Origin: Puffinus mauretanicus
Taxonomy: Eukaryota; Chordata; Aves; Procellariiformes; Procellariidae
Reading direction: 5' to 3'
DNA: 64,000 nucleotides
NCBI GenBank assembly: GCA_023333565.1
Contig: JAJKFH010001315.1
Location: forward strand, 2,890,501-2,954,500
Part shown: in pieces, positions 49,209-64,000 of the stretch
Layout of the letters: every line of letters begins with the position of its first letter
Position numbering within the stretch: position 1 is the first letter of the stretch
Notes under the pieces: generated by a model
What the model was told of the DNA's origin: nothing
What the model saw: the letters and a program-made list of their open reading frames with translations, nothing else
The model's database searches: none
Made by a program: the position numbers and the translations under genes

Positions 49209-49277
49209 AGAATCACGGAATCATAAAATCATTTAGGTTGGAAAAGACCTTTAAGATCATCGAGTCCAACCGTTAAC
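49209..49277 (-). mobile_element. Short CR1 LINE 3'-end fragment
   Basis: The plus strand carries AGAATCACGGAATCATAAAA, then TCATTTAGGTTGG, AAAAGACCTTTAAGATCATC and GAGTCCAACCGTTAAC. This is the complement of the terminal 70 bases of CR1 with its degenerate ATTCTATG tail repeats. It has the same orientation as the copy at 35,651. Confidence 0.85.
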
Positions 49278-49821
49278 AGATACAGAAACTATATATGTAT
49301 TTGGTGCTGGCACAAGCATTCCTTGAATACTGTCTCCTGTTCTGTTGTCTGTAACTGAAGGAGCATGTAAAAAAATTGGTAATGTTCCTATAAAGCTGTA
49401 AAAATGACTAAAAATATGTTTATGCTATATATTCTGGATTGCTGCAAGGTACTTCTGCAGATTTATGAGCTGACCAAATAGTATGTGATCATATAAGGGC
49501 AGCACCATGTTCAAGCTAATACGCTTCCATTTCAGAATGATTTGTTATTTCAGACTTGAAGACACACTGGCACTGTTAGAAAGTTTTTGGATAAGTTGGA
49601 GGCTCAAGTATGTCTCCAGAATATACACCACAGAAATGTACTGTAGAACATATTGGCTAGTGACACATTCAAGACAATTCATTTGCTTGGTTTACCAAGC
49701 ACATGATTAAGTAACTTGATTACAGTCTACAGCTATCTAAACAGAGAACAAAAAGTTGATAAAAGATCTCTTCAGTAAGTACACAAGAATATAAATAGAA
49801 GTCAAGGTGAAAGATCTTTAA

Positions 49822-49858
49822 ACTAGGTGAATTCACTAGGTGAATTCACTAGGTGAAT
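49822..49858. repeat. 13-bp tandem repeat, about 2.8 copies, palindromic core
   Basis: The unit ACTAGGTGAATTC repeats at 49,822, 49,835 and 49,848 (last copy partial). Each full junction contains GTGAATTCAC, a perfect 10-base palindrome. Function unknown. Confidence 0.8.
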
Positions 49859-52800
49859 ACTCTGGACAGCTTTAGATAAAGAATCAGATATCTAACTAGC
49901 AGTGAGCATAGTTATTCCTGGATTGTTACAGAAATTTTAAAATCAGTTATCAGACCTTTCTTCTGTGCTCTGGTACAAGGACTAGCAAGTAGATGAGGCA
50001 GATTATGTTGTTGTTAAGATAGCACATTCACGTGAAAAGTAGCAAGTTCAGAGAGAATACAATAAAAGATAGTCAAATCACTTTGAAAAAGGAGTGAAAA
50101 TATGATTATGTAAATTTTGCAACAATGCATTGAATGGGAAAATACAAGGATTAAGGATAAACAGGGGGGAAAAAATCATAATGGTGAAGATGCCAGATCA
50201 GAATTTATCTTTGGGCGAGATAGATGGAATAATGAAAACACAAGATAACACAGCCAAGTACAGTGGACTATTCAATAAGAGTTTGAAAGGTAAACTCAGT
50301 ATAAATTGGTCTGTGAAGGTACAGACATGCATTTTCATAGCAGCTAGATGTCCGAGGTGTTTTTTTGGCATTGGGCCTCAATTTAAACCCTTTGTCTAAT
50401 CAAGATCAAATTAAACTTCTGTTCTGGAAATATTATGCCTTATTCTGTCCTTTCATACAATACAATTTGAGGATCAGCAGATTCTTCCATTTCTAGATTA
50501 TCCCTTTAGATATTTTTGAAGGCTGTCAATATCTCAGTGTTGATGTGATTAGAATTAGGCAGAACCCATACTCAGAGTGGTCATTTCTTAGGAAGACTGC
50601 CAGACTTCAGGAGACATTACGTTTGTTACATTCTTCTGAATAAGTAACATTCCAAATAGATTAAATCCATTAAAATAATGGAGCATATCAGGAACGTGCA
50701 ATCTAATCCAATAGCTTACTATTACCGCAGCAGATAGCTGCTTGCCTAAAATTTTACATGTGATATATACCAGCCTATAGTAATATACCAGAAAACAAAA
50801 TAAACTTACTATTTATTTCCTTGGTGTTTTCAAGTGCTGACTTCCTTTTCTATGCTCGTACTAAAAATCTTAAAAGAAATACTTTTAATTTGTATAAACT
50901 ATGACTTATCAGAAGCATGAAAAAAAATTACATATAAAAAAAGATGAGCTTTTTACATTAGTTAATTTATTAGGATGCTTAACCGCATTAGTCCCACCAT
51001 TAGCATCTAGACAACAGGGTCCATGCTGTATGCCCCACGGACACTCTTATATCCTCACTAAAATGGGGGAATAAAGGATCACTCAATTGTTGTTCAGGTC
51101 TTTCACTAATATAGGTAATCCAGGTAGGGTTTCATACCAATAAAGAATGAAAGTTAGGTAACAGAATCACTATGGATAAAACATCTTAAGGGATTCCTGT
51201 TATTCTCAGGTAATTAAGTTTCCTTTCTCCACATGCACCCCTGTTAAAGGAGTCCAAATGCCCTTTAGGTTCTCTTCAGCTTGCACAATAAGCTCAGTTA
51301 AAATAATAATGCTGGTGAACATGTACCACAGCAGAATTTTATAAGCTTAATTTTTCCAGGAAAAACATAGGTACTTATGACCCTTCTTCTGCCTATATAG
51401 GTTAGGAATTAATTTAATTGCTCTTTTTTGGAAGCATAAAAATTGCTTTTTAAAGCCTCTTCAAGGCATCTTCAGATCTTGTTCCACTGTATTTTACATT
51501 GTATAAGACATACTGTTTCTCTCTCAAAGAATGTACAGTCTAAACTGTGACAGTATAGAGGGAAATGCAACATACCTTAATATTGCATTTACTTCATCAC
51601 AAATTGTAGATATAATCTATAGAATATTCAAGTTCTTCATGTCATAATGATTGTCATGATTATATATTTGAAAAGAGACTGTAAGAATAATTCTTCTGTA
51701 GGAAGAAAGAGACTGCAATAAAACTGAGTGCTAAGGGCTAAAATTTATCTAAAAATCCTCTTTGTAAGTATATGAACTACATAATCTTCAAAAGCATCCA
51801 ACACCTTCCAGAGTCTTAAGTATGCACTTTCTTAAGATCTGGAGAGGACCAAGAGGACCAGAGAGCTTGACAAATATTTAAAATATAATAATCTTTAGCA
51901 AACTAACTTTAGACAATCTTTTTTTTTTTAAAACATTTTGGCTACTGCATTTCCATTTATCCATAAGTTGACAACTAGACAGAATCTTAACTCTGGCAGA
52001 GCTTCGAACCTTGTCTGTATTTTCAAAACGAGCCTAACTCTCTCCCTCAACAAATAAAAAGACTATTTCTGGTAGGAGATACATTACCAGTTAAATACTC
52101 AGTAAATGAAAAATCTTGAATATTCACTGAAATAGAGATTCAGTTGACACATCCAATTCCTGTTGTTTGAATGTTATTATTTGACTATTTTCTATCACTG
52201 TGCATATTTTCTTATTGGTATTTAAGGTGATCCACATCAGACATAATCTCTAGTCCTAGTATTTAAAAAATAGGTCTAGAAAGGATCTAAGTTATGCAGT
52301 TCACTCATCTGACCCAGTAATACGTTTTTCTGAAAGCTGTTTTTCAGACTTCTTTTTATTTTCAGTCTTCCTTAATACTCCAAGACAATCTATTTCAGTG
52401 AGTCACAGCCTTCTCAATCTTTAGACAATTAGCCATGTTGAGCCTGAATCTTCCTTCCTGCAATTTAAAGCTGTTATTTCTTGTCCTAAACACTATAAAC
52501 ACTGAAAGCATTATTCTCATTACTTTGCTCTTTGAAGCAGCGTTATTAAGTATTTAAAACCTTAGAATATCTCACTTAAGTCTCATTTTCTCTAGACTCA
52601 GAAAAATCTCTTGAATTAATTTTAACTTTCTCCTTCTTTTTAGGCCATGTCTTCCATATTTCTGGTCAGTCTTACCGGTCTGTACTGGAATTCTGCAATC
52701 TGTCTAATAGACAGCTATTTTTCCTGGAGTGCGACATCTGAAATTAGAAACAGTATTTTGGTAATGCCTTATTTATGATGAATAGAACAAAATGATTACA

Positions 52801-55140
52801 AACCCCTTCTCAAAGATAAATAGGAGGGCTTCTTCATTCACTACTTTGACTGAGAGAAAGCTTAGTTAATATACAAGTCAGATAAATTGGCAATACCACA
52901 GAGATTAATAAATTCTAGTAGGATGAATGTCATGATAAAAGAAAGAGGGGTATATTAAGTCCATTTGAACGACCACATATAGGAGCAAGTTTTCTCATCT
53001 AACTGGCACAGGTGACAAAGTCTGCTCCCCATGTGCAATAAGTAATGTCAAGCTTTGGATTTTTGGTATAATACTTACATTTTAAGCTAAGCATTAGTCT
53101 TTGTTTTATAAGCAAGTAAAATGAAAAGACTTTGATCTCATTCAAGGTGCAAAGGGTTCTGCTGATCTGGAGAGATGAGTCAGAAGTGACTCATCACCTG
53201 TTTTTTGGCAAGATATTTAGAACATGGACAAATCACAAGGTGAATGGTAGGAATCATTCGAAACACTATGCTCTCTCACCATTATTTAAAGGCTCTATTG
53301 GTTTAATGTTACACATTTCTATTTTTCTGAAACCTCACAGATAAACCAGAAGGCAGAAGGCTTCTCCTCTGTATAGGATTTTTACTCTCTTTACTTAGAT
53401 TTCACAGATGGTAACATTCTGCCAGGTAATACAGCCTGCATAGTAGAACCTAATATAGACACCGGTTGCTATCACCTGTGATCTCTTGAGGTACAGAAAT
53501 CAAAAGATGACTGACAGTGTACAGATTCCAAAAGAAACCTTCTGGTCAAACATTTCTGATTGTGTTGTGCCCTTTTTAAAGGGTGTCTGTAGTATCACAT
53601 AGAACCAAATAAGTGTCAATCACTTAAATACATTAAGCATCCATTATTCAGTATCCTGATAGTATCACAACAATAGCATTTAAAGTCAGCCAATTTCTGG
53701 ACAGATGTTTCAATCTCAGTACCAAAGGAAAACAGTTTTTTCTTTACTGGAACCAGTTTCTATACCTTAATGCTATTATTAACAAAACAAGCAATTGCTA
53801 GTTACTCTACTTTTTTTTTTGAGAGTATTGCAGATAACAGAAATGAGACTAACCAGAACTACTATTTCAAGTCTAAGCCAGAAATGTCTTAGAGAAATGA
53901 GAGTAAAAAATGGACAACAAAACCATTGAGACAGATTGCTCAGTTAAGAGTTATGTATCTATTAGCTGGATTCAGAAGGATGTGGGGGATGTACACTTTG
54001 CCAGGAGGGTCACTGCCAACTAGAAACTCAAGTGCACTGGAATGTTTATCCTATAGCAGCTTAGTCCATAAGCTTTCTTTCCTCTTTCCTCTGAAATACA
54101 AGACGTTATTCTTTCTCATTTAGCAGAGGACAAAAGTACTAATTGCTGATAGCCCTATTAAATTAAGATCAGATAGGGACCAGTTAACAGTTGTGTTCTT
54201 TTGCCAGCTTCATCTCTGAGAATCTGCAGTATGATTCTTGTAGCAAGTTAACAGCTTACTTCAGAAGATATCGAAAGGAAAATTCTTCATTGCAAAAATG
54301 AAAGCAATTCATTACCTCATTTGCCTTAACATAGACATGAAGAAGCACGTTGTCCAGAAACACAATTCTGAAGAAAGCTGGAGAAAAAAAAGCAAAGTAA
54401 AACACCGCCTTGATTATACTTTTTGTACCTCATTTAATCAACTTCATATGTTTATTTTCTCTCATCTAATCTTTATTGGCCACAGAAAAATCAATTTTCT
54501 TAAACCTGCATCACAGCTTAAGTTATGATAATTGTATCTTTATTAGCAGTGTAATTTCATTTTCATTTCTATTTTCATTTCATTTCTAACAATCCAAATA
54601 TTTTGACTTACCAAAGATATCCTGTTTCCGTATTCTTTTGAAGACAACAAACTGTCTTGAAACAATAAACGGTGTCTCTCTTCTGAATAAGAACATATAT
54701 TTTTTGTGTGCATATATGCCATCCTTACATCTCTTTTCTAATTCTCATCACCCAAACTAATTCCATCCTTTTACTCCAAAACATGTCTCTCAGACTGATC
54801 TGGGTTCCTGATCTCACACTCACCAGCCTATGAGACACTTCCAATTCTGCACCTCTCACACCTTCTCAAATGTTTTCTGGACAAAAGGGAAAGTACTGCC
54901 CTGTGAATATCAGTGCCACACACTGGATTACCTCAAATTCTGTGTATACTTTTAGAGGAACCAGAAGCCCAGCCTCAACTATGCCTGTCCAGGAGGAAGC
55001 ACCAAAGCAAAAAGCTCTTGAATTCTTCTAACGCCTTTTGTGGATTCACCTGCCACTAGTTGTGGTTAAAACTGAATGCAAGTAGTACAGAGAAGAAATG
55101 GTTCTACGCACAGAGCAAATCGGGTCTTGCGCAAACTTTG

Positions 55141-55515
55141 TTAATTTGGACTCACCTTAACTAATGTTACACCAGTCCTTTCATTTGGAATCTTAGACTC
55201 ACCGTCTAACTTTGTCATGGAGGAAGAACTCAGGGGAAGAGGATCTAAGTAGTTCATTTTGACTAGTTTAGCACCACCATAACATCCAGAGGTCTCCAGA
55301 GGCATGGAGGGAATTGGGTCCTTACAGAAAACTTTGTAGTCTAGTTCTGTATGCACTGTATGCATAGGAGCAAGTAATCCAACATATATTGTAAAAGAAG
55401 GCAACGAGGAGATGGGAGACTCTTGATAGGAAAGGGTCTGAAGAAACGGCTCCTTATAAGGAGATATATTATTGTTAACCAATAGATATATTACTGTTGA
55501 CAATAGCTCAATCAA
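55141..55515 (-). other. Unassigned 124-codon ORF ending in a splice-donor motif
   Basis: This is the longest open frame between CYP2R1 and PDE3B, in AT-rich DNA where such length is uncommon. It is Ser/Pro/Leu-rich in the middle. Four codons before its stop the minus strand reads TTAAG|GTGAGT, a near-consensus donor, so it might be part of an exon. An acceptor-like CGTTTCTTCAG lies inside the frame. I recognise no family and no partner exon. Chance remains the simplest explanation. Confidence 0.2.
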
Positions 55516-56259
55516 GATTCAAATGACCCTCCATTACCATTTTTGAAAGATTAAGACACCTTCAGTTACAGTTACAACCACTTCTGCAAACATGCCCTGA
55601 ACCAACCTTTGATGACATTTGTACGTTCTTTTCCGCTTGCTCTTAGAGTAAGAATTAGTCACATATTATGTATACGTAAATAACAGACATTTTAAGGTGG
55701 ATTTTGAATACATTCATAATTAAACATATCTTTGAAGCAAGCTATTGTAACTTGAAAATATCTAACTGGAAATACATATTAGCATTATAGTTTATTAAAC
55801 ACTGAGGCTTGCTACTTGTTGCTGAATTTAAAAATTCCTTCAGTATTTCTGAAGAGTTTAAGGGAATCCTGAGATAAGAAAATTGCTGGCAAAGTTGTCA
55901 CCAGATATAAATGCTGCCAATGCTTTAGTAAAAGATGAAATGTTATTTTTACCTTCTTATTCTTTCTTTATATTAGTTTTTAATAATCATTTTTTAAAAG
56001 GAAACTAAATGGAAAACTGTCATGTAAAATAATATAACAGTAATTTTAGACAAGCTCATTTGCATCTTTTTTTCAGTCAAAGCAAAATGAAATTAAACAG
56101 TATTAAAGTGATTTTTTTTATATACAAACACATAGGCTAAACACAAAATGCTGAGAATACAGCATACTGAAACAAGCATAATTTCTGTAGTCTTCAAATT
56201 ATCTGTTAGGAAAATATATGAACAACAAATGCAAAATACAAGTGAATGATCAGTAAGTG

Positions 56260-58008
56260 CCAGCTTCAATAGTGCAACATTTTATTAATGACAGAAATAT
56301 CTGGTTTTAACACTGCTCATGTTACAAAAAATGCAGTGAAAGTAATAATGGCAGCAAAGGGGGATTTGGCACTGAATATATAAAATAGCAAAAGTATGTC
56401 TCAGTGGTCTTCTAAATGGATCAACAAAAAGCTTATTAGTGGAAAATAAAAAAAGAATTCCTTTCAGTTATTTAAACTGGCCAATCAAAGAGCAGAATAA
56501 AAATTTGTTTGTGTAAAATAGTGCAGTACAATTTACACAAGGTTATCTTAGGAATGTTATCTTTTTTTCAAGTCAACTGATGTGAGTGTAAACACAAATA
56601 TGCTAAGATACATTTAGCAACTTGCACATGCGTGCATTTGTTTTTATTCAACTGCACAGCATATAAATGTTTAGTACTAAAAGGTGCACTTTTAAAACTA
56701 GCTTTATTTGTGGCTTGCTTATATACTTGTAGCCTAATTTATGCTCTTTTTTTTTTTTTTAATTAGACCTACAATGGTGGTGTTCCTAAAAATATATTTG
56801 TGTGGAATATTTAAGTTTCTTATTTAAAATCTCAACAATCTAAAATGCAATATAGTACAGTGATGTTTATCTTACTATTAGGCTTTACACAAAGTTTTCA
56901 TGTTCTGCTTCCCATATGTATATTTCAGGATGTTCATCCAACTTGAAGGGAATTTAAGCTATGTTTGTGATGGGAGAAAAGATGTGGGGCACATTAAAAT
57001 ACACTAGCCATTTTGAAACAGTAGATTATGTCTTTTAAAAAAAAAAATCTTTAATTCTCCTAAAGTTTTACATACAAAGAATAAATGAAATATGATCTTA
57101 TTTCCTTAAAATTTAATACCGGAAATCGGTGCAAGATAAAAATCTATTATGTGGTTGACTTGTTTTTAAACAGGAACCTGAGTAAGGGCAGGAAATATAG
57201 CATTATGACTAAAAGAATAAAATTCCTTAATAATTTAAGTAGCTGAACAGGTTTTTAATGTTCTACCACAAAACAGCAAGGCAACAGATGATAATGGCCT
57301 TGTATTCAATGAATTATCATGAACACCCACTGCAAACCTGAATATTTTCTGCAAAAATAAAACATCAGATTATGCACAATAATAAAAAGCATCAGAAATA
57401 GATGCACCTGGATTTTTTTGTCTTTTTTAAACCCACAAATATCAGAATTCAGCATTTATATCACAGTCCTTGAACAGTTGCTCTGAGATGACTACATTAA
57501 GCACACTACTGCACTAAGTAGACACCCCACAACAGGCTTGCACTGCAACAGTAACATAGTTTTCATACAGGCACAGACTTTTTCTTATTCATGTTCAAAA
57601 CCAACATGAAATAAAGAACTCAAGACAATATTAGGATTCATCCCACATTTCCTTGTTAGCAAAAAGTTCTTGCCACTTTGGTAATTGAAGTCACTGAATG
57701 TTTTTAAAAATTGCAGGTACCTCAAGTAAAATAGGAGTTCCATATTCAGCAAGGCAGCATTATATCAGGATATTTTATACCAACTAAGGCATAAAGAACT
57801 TTGCATCAGGGTATACCATACTCAATCTTTGAATAAAGTTTCGTATTCTGCGTGGTGAAAGTGCATAGGAGTGGGATTCCACTAGAGTACAAAGAATCCT
57901 CTCACAGTATTAAGGCCTTTCAATTTTATGTGAACTGTGTCAGGCTAAAGTCAGCACAGTGGGAAAAAAAAATAGGCTATCATCATACTGGACACCACTG
58001 AAGTTTTC
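56260..58008 (-). other. PDE3B: Probable PDE3B 3' UTR
   Basis: AT-rich sequence between the PDE3B stop codon and the poly(A)-signal cluster, without other features. The extent is inferred from those signals; a longer UTR is possible. Confidence 0.45.
56281..56708 (-). terminator. PDE3B: Cluster of three AATAAA signals for PDE3B
   Basis: Minus-strand AATAAA occurs at 56,703-56,708, 56,643-56,648 and 56,281-56,286, the first canonical signals after the PDE3B stop codon. They imply 3' UTRs of about 1.3 to 1.75 kb with possible alternative polyadenylation. Confidence 0.45.

Positions 58009-64000
<5,992 letters not shown>

Larger units (their letters stand above)
43350..56250. other. Intergenic DNA between the convergent 3' ends of CYP2R1 and PDE3B
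   Basis: Mostly AT-rich DNA without recognised genes. It holds a 106-bp inverted repeat pair (47,308-47,413 and 48,557-48,662), a CR1 fragment (49,209-49,277), a 13-bp tandem repeat (49,822-49,858) and one unexplained minus-strand ORF (55,141-55,515). Elsewhere in it I see nothing that supports a gene. Confidence 0.6.

Overview
The window looks like a piece of a bird nuclear genome. It is AT-rich and intron-dominated, with two dense CpG islands and two 5'-truncated CR1 LINE tails, the typical retroposon of sauropsids. Its three recognisable protein genes have strongly bird-like sequences. The gene set corresponds to the PDE3B - CYP2R1 - CALCA/CALCB segment of human chromosome 11p15 (chicken chromosome 5 by synteny). 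As I remember it, the prepro-calcitonin leader and propeptide differ from chicken at several positions, so a non-Gallus bird is more likely than chicken; this is an inference.

Layout from left to right. (1) 1-16,980: AT-rich DNA beyond the 3' end of the calcitonin gene, with no exon I can support. (2) 16,990-22,170, minus strand: a complete six-exon calcitonin/CGRP gene. A non-coding exon 1 lies behind a TATA box and a perfect CRE. Exons 2 and 3 are shared, exon 4 carries calcitonin with its own poly(A) signals, exon 5 carries CGRP and exon 6 is non-coding. (3) About 21,780-24,770: an unusually long CpG island that begins in intron 1 and runs about 2.6 kb upstream of the calcitonin promoter. 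(4) 24,800-33,300: gene-poor spacer. (5) 33,650-42,856, plus strand: CYP2R1, the microsomal vitamin D 25-hydroxylase, complete in five coding exons (504 residues), starting in a second CpG island. (6) 43,350-56,250: gene-poor DNA between two convergent 3' ends. It holds a CR1 fragment, a nearly perfect 106-bp inverted repeat with arms 1.14 kb apart, a short palindromic tandem repeat, and one unexplained minus-strand ORF that ends in a strong splice-donor motif. (7) 58,009-61,964, minus strand: the last five coding exons of PDE3B, covering the end of the PDE3-specific insert, the catalytic HD motif and the acidic C terminus. The rest of PDE3B lies beyond the right edge.

Two of the genes are physiologically related: CYP2R1 makes 25-hydroxyvitamin D and calcitonin is a calcium-regulating hormone. 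I see no direct evidence of shared regulation beyond their neighbouring, divergently oriented CpG-island promoters. The calcitonin gene points away from CYP2R1 and in the same direction as PDE3B. That is the orientation of human CALCB, not human CALCA, although the gene encodes both products in the CALCA manner. I found no new multi-gene system. The most unusual DNA structure is the inverted repeat at 47.3-48.7 kb.
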